A stretch of DNA of 64,000 bases, from contig BSYQ01000008.1 in NCBI GenBank assembly GCA_030272585.1, forward strand, positions 1,922,001 to 1,986,000, given 5' to 3'. The stretch comes from Bryopsis sp. KO-2023. Its lineage: Eukaryota; Chlorophyta; Ulvophyceae; Bryopsidales; Bryopsidaceae. The notes under the pieces were generated by a model. The model searched no databases, had not been told where the DNA came from, and saw nothing but the letters and a program-made list of their open reading frames with translations. Below, piece by piece: positions 41,853-51,217 of the stretch (the stretch's first letter is position 1; every line of letters starts with the position of its first letter). The position numbers and the translations under genes are program-made.

Positions 41853-42796
41853 AGGAGCTGATAACCGAGTCTGCATCAGCGGATTGAGCCTTCCACAGAA
41901 TCTGGCACCAAGAAATCTCACGACTGCAAAAACCCAGGATCTGGAACCAGAGAAAAAAACGTAGACGTTTGAAAATATTCAAATTGAAAGGAATAGCTCC
42001 ACAAAAATATTTTTTCCAAAATAAATATCAACGTTGTACAACCCTGAGATTAATTTTGCATTATAAAGGCAACCGCAAAAAGTGGAAAGAAACAGAAAGC
42101 TATTTCCGATCCCAGGTTGGAGCAGTTGTGGAAAGCGGGTCTCTCCACAACTACGCACAAATAGCGTCTCGAGTTGCGGATGAGTCCATCACACCACCAC
42201 CACCACCTGGTGCCAGCACGAGTTGAAGTAGATTTGCAAGCTTCCTCGGCTTGAAATTTAGACTCCTCACGGTCTCTTCAAGAAAAAAGTGCTCGGAACT
42301 GTAGACCCAAGAAGATAGCCGTTGAGACCTCGTGGTCAAGGGTCTATCCCCAAAATCATCCCCCGTCTGCTGAAGCCAAATCGAATTCTATTGGGACAGC
42401 AGCTGTTGAGATCATCAGTCGCTGGAACGAGTGCGAGAGTGTATCAAGTGGAAGGATGCGCTTAACAAGCTCTGGGAGTTCAATTGCTAGCTATAGGCTT
42501 TAAAAATAGCTTTCTAACAAGGAAATGCAAAAATGTCAGGCTAGACAAAACCGCCAACACAAACATGATCGTTTGGGTAGGTATTTTCAGCGAGGTACCA
42601 GTCGCAAGAGCTGAAGATGATGGTGTTGCGGATGGTGTGCTTCCCGCAAGAATCCACAGATCCTAATACTGGGTGAACCCAACCCAGCAACATTCTCTTA
42701 TCACAAGACTAGCACAAATTCGGAACAAGACATAGGATGAATTAGTTTGTAAAAATCTGTGGCACGATCTACTGCCAAATTTGTTTTAAAACGTAG
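41853..42796. other. intergenic region
   Basis: No gene supported. A (CCA)n-like stretch near 42195 and weak coding-like patches without domains. Confidence 0.4.
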
Positions 42797-42837
42797 ATTA
42801 TGGAACTGTTCGCAAATATTTCATACTACAATGCCCC
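42797..42837 (-). repeat. DIRS repeat B2 (3' end)
   Basis: 41 bp, matching 43149-43189 exactly by eye. Confidence 0.85.
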
Positions 42838-43037
42838 TCAAATACAATGGGATCGTTTTTGTTTTTCGACCAGAACACTACCCACTATAACCCTCTCTTG
42901 CCCTCCAAAGAATACCCAAAAAACCAAAAAAATTCCAGTGGATTTTCGAGTGTCTAGCACTCACCACTGCCCGAGGAATTTAACGACAAAAATTATCACC
43001 TCAAAATAACCATCTCAAAACTGGCGTGGGCGGGGGG

Positions 43038-43153
43038 GAACGCAGAAAAAGATGTCGCTACCTGCGACTGCTGCGCTTAAAAACCCGTGCCGCCACGAGA
43101 TCTCAATACCAGCTCACGTCCATAACGCTCATTATAAAATAACGCGCTATTAT
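43038..43153 (-). repeat. DIRS repeat A2
   Basis: 116 bp matching 48406-48427 plus 49032-49135 with about one difference. It serves as the empty-site control for the 598-bp insertion in A1. Confidence 0.85.
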
Positions 43154-43189
43154 GGAACTGTTCGCAAATATTTCATACTACAATGCCCC
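43149..43189 (-). repeat. DIRS repeat B1
   Basis: Copy of 42797-42837; overlaps A2 by ATAAT. Confidence 0.85.
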
Positions 43190-43197
43190 AGTCTAGC

Positions 43198-43600
43198 CTA
43201 CTCCACAAACCCAGATGAAACCACCAAAGCCCGTTGCTCATCACACTCTTCCTGAGCACGTTTCGCCAAATCCACCAACACAGAAAACCTCCCACACAAG
43301 GGAACCTTAGGGTGAATCATCCAGCTAAAAAACCTGCGTGCTTCCAACGAAGCCGGAAAAGACAAGTCCAAGTAATGTTGACGAAAAACAACCGAACCTG
43401 GTCGCCATCCCCCAAGGGCTTCCACCCTATATAAAGGAACCCCGATTGCCAACGCCGCTGAGGCTCCTCCAGACCGCGCTTGATAGTAGAACTCGGGTTT
43501 AGGGGTGTTATGTAGTACAATTGGGAGTACGACAGGGTTTATAGGGCAGGGGGCCCTCCTGTAAAAATTAATCTTCCCAATGACTCTCTCTCTCTCTCTC
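43198..43600 (-). pseudogene. DIRS tyrosine recombinase, C-terminal catalytic part
   Basis: It contains ARSGGASAALAIGV, GGWRPGS and FRQHYLD, the second Arg region, the HGW-like region and the likely catalytic Tyr of tyrosine recombinases. The conserved His before the RSGG motif seems lost. It is separated from the rest of the gene by a CT/GT microsatellite and the solo LTR. Confidence 0.7.
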
Positions 43601-43605
43601 TCTGT

Positions 43606-43610
43606 GTGTG
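43606..43610. repeat. target-site duplication of the solo LTR, left copy (GTGTG)
   Basis: Matches 44181-44185, but both lie in a (GT)n tract, so the duplication is less certain than the others. Confidence 0.55.
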
Positions 43611-44180
43611 TGAAACGGATTTGTTTCCTGAGGCTGAATACTTCCAGCCGCCACTTAAACCGTTCTTCACACACGTTGGGAGACGACCAGAAGTTCTGTA
43701 AGAAAGGTCTGAGACACGAGAGTATACAACTGAATCTTATTTCAACAAGCTTGTTCTTTACAACGATCCCCAGCCTTTTATACTCTCAGCCCAGAGCTTC
43801 TAGAAACTCCCAGCCCATCTCCTAACCTTACAAATACTAGCTATCATCTAGCTCTCCCCAAAACGTCTCTATCATTTCTCAGCTCAGCCCTTCTAGCCAG
43901 AGCTCCGACTAACCCTTTATAACCCTTGATAACCTCTAGACTAAGGACCCAGACTGAAGCTCCTTCCAGTCTGACTCCCGACTCTCTACCCAAACTCTCA
44001 GCCATCTGAGACCTGACACTGAATATACTGAACCTGGTTCGAACTCTTTTCACTACGTTTCAGCCTCTCATTGAGCATCACGTAACTACCCCATTCCAGT
44101 CAGTCCGCGACTACCTGGAACTCTCAGACTGTAACCTCTGTTTTCCGCCTAGATCTTCGCCTACTAAGTCAGCCGTTTCA
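43611..44180 (-). repeat. solo LTR of the B family
   Basis: 570 bp, TGAAACGG...CCGTTTCA. It is more diverged from the B1-B3 LTRs than they are from one another: several substitutions, small deletions and a 12-bp insertion around 43980. No internal sequence is attached, so it is the product of LTR-LTR recombination of an older B insertion. Confidence 0.93.
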
Positions 44181-44185
44181 GTGTG

Positions 44186-44350
44186 TGTGTGTGTGCTTGT
44201 GTCTCGGGGACTTGTGTGCCCCTATCAGCGCTGAGTAAACCGAAAAATAAGCGTCCGCGTCACCAGCATACCCATAGGCAACCAACCATTGACGCAACAC
44301 ACTCTGCGCACGCGACAACGACAACGGGGGAGCTCCTCGAGAAACCCAAC
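44186..44350 (-). pseudogene. DIRS tyrosine recombinase, middle part
   Basis: Continues the recombinase frame after the foldback element (CWVSRGAPPLSLSRAQSVL...), ending in the GT microsatellite before the solo LTR. Confidence 0.6.
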
Positions 44351-44365
44351 ACTGTTCATCATCAG
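44351..44365. repeat. 15-bp duplication flanking the foldback element, left copy
   Basis: ACTGTTCATCATCAG, repeated exactly at 44741-44755. The host reading frame runs through one copy of it without a break. Confidence 0.9.
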
Positions 44366-44740
44366 ACATGGGCTGAGACCCCTGTGCACAGGACAGGACA
44401 GAACAGACTGTCTGTTCTGTGCACAGGGTCGGACCTGTGCTGCACAGGTGCACAGACCTGTACAGCACAGCACAGACAGGGTCTGTGCAAAGTCTGTGTA
44501 GGTCTGTGCACAGTCTGTGCAGTTTCTGTGCAGACTCTGTGCAGATTCTGTGCAGATTCTGTGCAGATTCTGTGCAGTTCTGTGCTGTGCTGTGCAGTCT
44601 GTGCACCTGCGCAGCACAGGTCCGACCTGTGCACAGAACAGACAGTCTGTTCTGTTCTAGCCTGTGGAATTTCGAAAAACAGGACAGGACAGCATATGGT
44701 GCACAGAACCCGCACAGAACCCTGTCCTGTGCAGCCCATG
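44366..44740. mobile_element. 375-bp foldback element with CTGTGC repeats
   Basis: Non-coding insertion in the DIRS recombinase gene. It has 9-bp perfect terminal inverted repeats (CATGGGCTG/CAGCCCATG), then imperfect inner inverted repeats with CACAGGACAGG, and a core of degenerate CTGTGCAGA-like tandem units. Flanked by a 15-bp target duplication, unusually long for a cut-and-paste element. Class not recognised. Confidence 0.8.
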
Positions 44741-44755
44741 ACTGTTCATCATCAG
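44741..44755. repeat. 15-bp duplication flanking the foldback element, right copy
   Basis: Matches 44351-44365. Confidence 0.9.
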
Positions 44756-47402
44756 CCGCCTCCAACATCATCCTGAGAACCTGGCTCAAACGCGGCAACA
44801 CCCCCAGGTCCAAACACCACGCCATCCTATGACTAGCTGCCCCAGGTTTCGTTTTGAGCGAAGCAGGTGCAAAAATAACCCAGGAGCCCACACACTTAAT
44901 TCATTCTGGAGTTAGGCTTAACCAAGACGCCGGCCGCAAACACGATAAATAAGCAAACAGCAGTGGGACAATCTCCCATGGCGACACCCCTGGCAGCGCC
45001 AATCGCCCATATAACCAATCCATAAATTGGGGTCGCAAAGGCACCCTCTCTTTCCAAATCAATCCTTGCACCAATTGTTGGGAACGGATCCAACCCTGCT
45101 TCACTCTTGCCAAAATCGGGTCATTCCGTCCAACTCCAGAATAGCCCAACAGCTCCAAAACAGTTGAAATCGCCGCAAAATAAGGGCGACTAGTGGCCGC
45201 CTTGACCACGCCCTCACGCGCCAAAAATCCCACATAATATATCAAAGTTTCAGAATCCGGTGGCAGCCAAACCAAACCTTCGGAGTTACAGAACCGCACA
45301 AACTTCCGAAACTTACTCTCATAAGACCGCCAAGACGCCGCGCTCAAGGACGCCTGAAGCAACCCCCAAACATCCATATCCCTAAGTACCCACGCATTAG
45401 CACTCCCAGCAATCAACTCCTTCCATTGCTGCTTCACTCTGCTTCGAGGAATACATTCGTATTTAGGTTTACGAACAGGATCGTCCACGCACATCGCGTC
45501 AGGCAAGGACTGCCGTCCTTCCACCATAATAACCCCATCTGCGGCTGTATCACGACACTCTCTTCGGCCAGGCTGAGGAGCTCTTGGTACCACAGTTGGG
45601 CATTCCACAAAGGCACCATCACCAAGGCACTCCCACCCTCCTGGCGTAACTTCTGTGATATTCGCAGTAACAACCCTGGAACGGGGGGGGGGAAAGAGCC
45701 AATTGACCTCCGAACTCCAATCCTGTAGAAGGGCATCAGCACCACACGACCCTTCACACATATACTTAGAATTCCAAGCCGGTAACACAGCTAAACCAGG
45801 TGCTGCAAATCTATCAAACGAACAAACTACCCTAAAATACCGCTGAATTCTTTGAAACCAACCCAGATCTATCCCAAACTCATACCGATCTGTAAAACGA
45901 CTCGGTACGTCGGCCCAATTATCGTTGGAACGAACATAAAAGGGTTTCAACAAAACCTCATGCCTCTGGCACGTATTCAAAACCGTTCTAACACAGCGCA
46001 TAAAACTAGGGTTCTTGGATTTCCAGGCCGTAAGGGCAAACATAACAGCCAAATTATCTTCTGCAAGCGAAACCACCCTGCCCTTCAGGCGACTAGCAAA
46101 TACTTGAATAGCCCTGGCGACCGCTAACATCTCTAACTCATGTATAGGACGTTTCCTATCCCACGCATTCCAAAAACCTTGTGCCGAAGCTTCACCTAAA
46201 ACAGCGCCCCAACCAAAACTGGATGCGTCTGTAAACAAGCAACATGACGCAACTGGAGCAGAAATCGATTTAGAAAAACGTCCCGGTGGTAACGAAGCAA
46301 AAAACTGGAGATCCCTCAAGCTCTGCCGAGACAATCGGCACCAAGACCTACATCCTTTCAAGCTCTCATACAGCGACCTAAGGTAAAAGGCTGCCAAAGG
46401 AAGCGCCAAAGCCAACGACTGCACAAACCCAGCAAACTTTTCCACTCTTTTCCTCCGAATCCACCTCTTCTCTGACTTCGCTGAAATCAATAACTGCTTG
46501 GCCTGCTGCCGCATCCGAAGTACTTTACTTTTGGGTACCACAAATAGATTCTGCAAAGTGTCGATTTCAAGTCCTAAAAATTCCAGCAACTGAACTGGGA
46601 CCCATACCGACTTGCGAATATTCCTTTTCAAACCCAATATCCCCAACGTAGCTTCAATCCAATCCCGCGCCAAACACGCCTGAGCGCATCCCTTCATAAA
46701 AAATAAAAAATCATCTAAATACTGAATGAAACGCAGCATATCCCCAAAGTGCTGCCACGCATCATCCACCTTTTCCCCACCGAACACCAAACCTCCAATA
46801 TGAACTGGATTACGCCAGTATCTAACCAAAACCGCCATAAGCCGATTGAACAAATAAGGACTGGCATTCCAGCCAAACGGCAAAGCATTACTCACAAAAT
46901 ACTCACCCGCCAAATGGAAACCAAAATATGACCTAAAATCAGGATGAATACTCAAACAATAGTAACCATCAGCAAGGTCCATAGATAATAAATGAGCATC
47001 CTTGACCGGAAGCCGAGCTAAATCATGCAAACCCTCATATCTAGTCTTAAAAGAACGGCAAGAGTCATTCAACTCTCGATAATCCACGATTAGACGAAAG
47101 GTATTATTTGCCTTATCTTTATCCACCAGAAACCCACTTGCACAACACTTCAGATCATCCCGTGATACCTGAGTAATAGCCCCACATTCCAGTAAACGCT
47201 TTTTCTCCTGTTTCCAAAACTGCAAACGCTTACCCTTCAAAACCGATCCTTCCTCAAACCTACTAGGCAGAGTTGAAATAAATTCCGGCCGAACACCTTC
47301 TCTTAACCACTGTAAAACATCAGAGGGAGCTCCAATGGCTTCCCAAGCTCTAGCCGCTTGCCTCGTACATTCAAACAACGGCACAGCTGCATTGGTTCCC
47401 AT
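44756..47402 (-). pseudogene. pol: DIRS pol: reverse transcriptase, RNase H, tyrosine recombinase (N-terminal)
   Basis: The ATG at 47402 overlaps the gag stop as TAATG. The reverse transcriptase has YLDD (FIQYLDDFLFFM). RNase H has LFTDASSFGWG, ELEMLAVA and SNDNWADVPSR. The recombinase SAM-like N-terminal domain (SWRSYESKFRKFVRFC...) and the first catalytic Arg (CLRPASWLSL) follow. An in-frame TGA at 44901-44903 stops an 833-residue frame. The same frame continues as GSWVIFAPASLKTKPG up to the foldback insertion at 44755. DIRS elements integrate with the recombinase instead of a DDE integrase. Confidence 0.88.
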
Positions 47403-48325
47403 TAGGCTCCGCCGGGGCGATGACCATCACCATGGCCCCCCCTATGAAAATCAGGCTGCCCCCGTCCTGCAAAATCCCCATTACCCCGCGAAAACATCGA
47501 ACCACGACCCCCAAACGGCGGACGTCCTCCAAAAAACCCACGACCCCTCCAAGGGGACCCCCGAAACGACTGCTCCTGTCTCTGCCTTAGCCTCCGCAGC
47601 TGCTCACGCTCCCTTTGGTCCTGTCGCCTTAAGACATCATCCACAGCTCGATCCACAAACGAAAAATCCCCTCTTGAACCATTCACCTGAGCCGACACCT
47701 GCTCCGCCGCCGCAAAACCCTTGCGCGCCGCAATCTGGAGCTGAGTAATCCGATCTAATAGCACTCGAAACAAACCCTGGAGCGTATGATGCAATCCCAC
47801 AAGCCCCACGAGCTTTGGTCGAACAGCAGGCCAACAGGCCTGTATACGCGACCCCAAACGACCCGAAAAAACAGTAACATCATAGAGATAACTGGCCGTC
47901 GTCACGAGAAACACCAACTCCTTTTCTAAGGCCGAAGCGCGCCCTTCTTTTCTCAATCGAAAAAACTCCTGGCACCATGGAAACAACTCCAGGGAAACCA
48001 ACTCCACCCGAGTGGACCCTTGAATAGTCCTAAACGAGGGCTTACCCGGCGACGCTCCCCTGGCGAACGGATTCCCAGGCTGCTCGATAAACTCGCCAAG
48101 TCCAGAGAGCATCCCCTCCAAACGTTGCTGCGAAGTCCCTTCCGCCGGGACGGTTTGCGTAAACAATTCTGGGGCAAAGTCAGGAAACTTTGCTACCCTA
48201 GGTTCGGCCCTTGCCGGCGCACCCTGCGCATCCAACAATCGTTCCAACAGCTTCGTCTGCTGTTCTGCCTGTAACTTGAGGGCCTGGACCAGCGCCCCCA
48301 TCGAATCCTGACTCCCTTGAGCCAT
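47402..48325 (-). CDS. gag: DIRS gag-like protein
   Basis: 307 aa. The N-terminus has a Gln-rich helix (LKLQAEQQTKLLERLL), a helical middle follows, and the Arg/Gly/Phe-rich tail (RGG-like repeats, ending HRPGGA) probably binds RNA. No zinc knuckle. The stop TAA shares its last A with the pol start. The frame is still open although pol is broken. Confidence 0.75.
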   Translation of the reverse strand: MAQGSQDSMGALVQALKLQAEQQTKLLERLLDAQGAPARAEPRVAKFPDFAPELFTQTVPAEGTSQQRLEGMLSGLGEFIEQPGNPFARGASPGKPSFRTIQGSTRVELVSLELFPWCQEFFRLRKEGRASALEKELVFLVTTASYLYDVTVFSGRLGSRIQACWPAVRPKLVGLVGLHHTLQGLFRVLLDRITQLQIAARKGFAAAEQVSAQVNGSRGDFSFVDRAVDDVLRRQDQREREQLRRLRQRQEQSFRGSPWRGRGFFGGRPPFGGRGSMFSRGNGDFAGRGQPDFHRGGHGDGHRPGGA

Positions 48326-48405
48326 ACTTGTTCTTTCTATCCAAATGGTCTCCTAGTCGAAAACGATTACGATCCCACCGCAGGAAGGCCTGCGACTTTG
48401 ACTGC

Positions 48406-48427
48406 GAACGCAGAAAAAGATGTCGCT
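48406..48427 (-). repeat. DIRS repeat A1, inner part
   Basis: 22 bp (GAACGCAGAAAAAG...), matching the start of A2. The remainder follows the 598-bp insertion. Confidence 0.75.
48422..48427. repeat. target duplication of the 598-bp element, left copy (GTCGCT)
   Basis: Matches 49026-49031; the uninterrupted A2 repeat has one copy (43054-43059). Confidence 0.85.
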
Positions 48428-49025
48428 TGTAACCCCAAAACTCGTCGCCTTTTCCCAATTTTGTCACCGCCACAGGAGGAGTGCTGCCACAGAACTGGGA
48501 CTGTGGCAGCAGTGCAGAAATGACTGTGGTGAAGGAGCAGTCCTGCCACAGCACAATAAAAGGAGTCAGTCCTGCCACAGCAAGACGGACGTTGTACGGG
48601 TTGTATGTTTTCTTTTATTCATTTTTGATCCATCCAAGTTGATGCAAAGGGGTGAAATGATGGGTGGATGAACCAAAGGTGGAGAGAGAGAGTATGGGAG
48701 GTGTAGTCAAGAATAGTAAGGATGAGAACGGAATCCAGGGTAGCTAGGGTGTAGTTATGGGGAGTTTAGCGGGAAGCTATCGGGACCCTATTTGGAAGGA
48801 GTGATTGGGGTTTAAAAGAGAGAGACCAAACGTTCTCATTGTAAGCTTGTTTTTGCTTGAGTTCTATCTTGTGTCTTCACACTTCTTGCCGTTCTCCTTC
48901 CTCACGATCGACGAAGAGCTTAAGCTCTCCTCCGTTTTATCTATATATATTCTCCGAGTGTGGTGGTAAAACCACTGTGGCGGGTGTGACAAAATCGGGA
49001 AAAACGACAAAATATAGAGGTTACA
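48428..49025. mobile_element. 598-bp TG...CA element (solo LTR or MITE) in DIRS repeat A1
   Basis: Ends TGTAAC/GTTACA within ~48-bp imperfect inverted repeats (both ends carry a ...TTTTGTCAC...CGCCACAG motif), with GTCGCT duplications. No coding sequence. It has TTTAAAAG near 48811 and no internal domains. TG...CA ends suggest a solo LTR; long inverted repeats suggest a MITE. Confidence 0.75.
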
Positions 49026-49031
49026 GTCGCT

Positions 49032-49135
49032 ACCTGCGACTGCTGCGCTTAAAAACCCGTGCCGCCACGAGATCTCAATGCCAGCTCACGTCCATAACGC
49101 TCATTATAAAATAACGCGCTATTATCTCCAGGATA
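49032..49135 (-). repeat. DIRS repeat A1, outer part (5' end of element)
   Basis: Matches 43060-43153 with about one difference (CAATGCC against CAATACC). Ends at ATTAT, the shared junction bases. Confidence 0.85.
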
Positions 49136-51217
49136 ATCAGTTCCTATTGATCTCCTTCTGCCGGGCTTCTGCGCATGTAATTTTTGGTTTGGTTTGGTTC
49201 TGCTGAGCTTCAAATGATGCAGTCGATTGGAGCGGTGGACGCCAGCCAATAGCGACGTCGAATATGAGTGCTGCTAGCACCCAGCGCTGGCGGCAAAATA
49301 TCATCAAGTTGCACACCTGTCATCTGCAGTGCACAGCTCCACTAAGGGTGACGGGGGAAAAAGGAACACCTAGGTGTAAGAAGGTGTTTTCAGGGCTGAA
49401 AGAATCGACAAGTCACTACGAACAAACGTTACGACGGAAAATATGGCACTGCATGAAATCAATTCCCAGACGAAATCCCCAGAAGGTCAGAGTGTATTCA
49501 AGCCATTGCAAATACTGATAAACGAAAAAAGCGTTCCATGGAATCCCGTAGTAATAAACCATCAAACCGGTCTAAGAACTGCTGAACAAAGGAGGTGAAG
49601 CCATTCTGTTAGAACAATTCTTTTGACATAGCTTTTTGGGAATTTCACCATTTCAACGCATGAGTTCTTCCACAGGGTCAAATGAAGATGGACACTGGAT
49701 ACTATGGTTGTCTTAGAAATTTGAGCCATCACCTTTGTGCCTGAAATCTCATCGAACAATCCAAAACTTAAAACCCACAGTGAAAGAGCGCCGCCACCCA
49801 CTCTTATGACGTTTTTCTTTTCGAAATTATCTTCGCCATTCGTTTATTTTGGCGTGACTGGATTTTTGGTTGGTCAGGGTCGAAATCTCATCACTTGTAC
49901 ATGGTGCAATCTAGAGGGTATCCTTATGCAAAATTTGCAGTTTGGGGGGGGGATGCCATGTCGGGTAGGATTTTTTTTGTTAGAGAAAGTAATTCCTGGG
50001 CTGCTGAAGACGATGTAAAACAGAATTGTAACAATGATGCAGGTGCAATGAGCAAAAAAAAAAAGACAATAGCCTTGACCAAGAGAAGGTTTGTTATAAA
50101 TACTGAAATACTGAAAGCAAAGCTCCACATGAAACCCCAACTCTTTTCCAACAGATTTATTCATCCCAGAATTTATCTTGCACCGAGAAAAAAAAGAACT
50201 GGCCTCGGCACCATATGTTTTGGACACGTTATAACGTATCCTTTTCTTTTCTTTGAAAAAATAAAGATATAATTGGCCCAACTGCATCCAAATAGTATCC
50301 CCCAGCCTCAACACTCTAATCACAATGAAGAATACATCCCTCACTGCCAAAAAGAAAACCCCAATGATACTGGTCCCAGATGATGATTTATACAACATCA
50401 CCTAAAAATATACTTGTAAGAAAAGGCACCACCACGATGCTTCTCAACTGCACTTGCAACCACCTCTCCTGTTTTTTTGTGATTTTCCGCTCTTTCTTTT
50501 TGAAGAAGTCGCGGAGCGTCGTGATACGCGTCGTGGGATGTGTCGTGGGATGCATCTTGGGGAGGCTGTGCCAATGACACATCGTGGAGCGTCGTAAGTC
50601 GTGAGACGTTTTCTAGAAGACTCAGAGTGTTGCCAACGCGTCCACGACGCATCATGGCCTGACGCGTCGTGGATGCGTCGTGGATGCGTCGTGGATGCGT
50701 CGTGGAGGAACGTCGTGGGACGCACCCCTTTCTACTAGTGCTTTCAGTATGCCTGGCCAGCACCAGGCACAGGGGTTTTCTTAGGCTTCCCAAGAAAACC
50801 CCTGCCCCCTCTGAACACACCCTAACAGATCTGATTGCATTGTACAAGAAAACAGACAAGGAGTCAATAAGGTTCTTAAAATTCACATCAAAAAGCTCTA
50901 TTTACCCCGAAGACCCCCCTAATTAATAATCACTAAAAAAACCACCAACAAACAAAGGTTACACAGTAAATTGTTCTCTGAAGCATGAACTACAATCGAG
51001 CAATCAAACAAATCAGTAGTTCGATATTTTGTTTGAATGTTTGAATCAGCATCTATTGCTCAAGGTGGACCATTGTGAAAAAAACAACAAAACGAGGAGC
51101 GTTGGTTTGGAAATGACGAAGCACGCACAACTTTGTACGCTTAGAATCGAGTGAAAGAAAAGAGTTTCACAGAGTGTCCACCGCTTCCGCACAGTCACGC
51201 CGCCACAACATAATAAA
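49136..51217. other. intergenic region with a minisatellite
   Basis: No gene supported. At 50661-50725 an 11-bp unit (TGGATGCGTCG) repeats about three times within a wider GTCGTGGGATG-rich patch starting near 50510. A perfect 12-bp stem (AGGGGTTTTCTT/AAGAAAACCCCT, 9-nt loop) lies near 50777-50809. The 175-codon frame at 49874-50401 is low-complexity. Confidence 0.45.

Larger units (their letters stand above)
42797..49135 (-). mobile_element. DIRS-like retrotransposon with split direct repeats (decayed)
   Basis: Minus strand. Sense order: A1 repeat at the 5' end (49135 to 49032, continuing 48427 to 48406 after an insertion), gag, RT/RNase H plus tyrosine recombinase, then B1 (43189-43149), A2 (43153-43038) and B2 (42837-42797). 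This A1-ORFs-B1-A2-B2 order is that of PAT/Ngaro/kangaroo-type elements. The internal B1-A2 junction shares ATAAT, the same five bases found at both outer ends, as expected if the element circularises. There is no DDE integrase. It is broken by one in-frame stop and three insertions. Confidence 0.85.

Noticed and set aside
49874-50401. 175-codon minus-strand frame
   Set aside because: Low-complexity, built across A/T runs, no domain, no conserved copy.
50661-50725. CRISPR-like repeat array
   Set aside because: Tandem 11-bp units without unique spacers, in a eukaryotic genome; a minisatellite.
50777-50825. Helitron 3' end (hairpin followed by CTGA)
   Set aside because: The hairpin is good, but the base after CTGA is A, not the expected T, and no Rep/helicase or 5' TC end is present.
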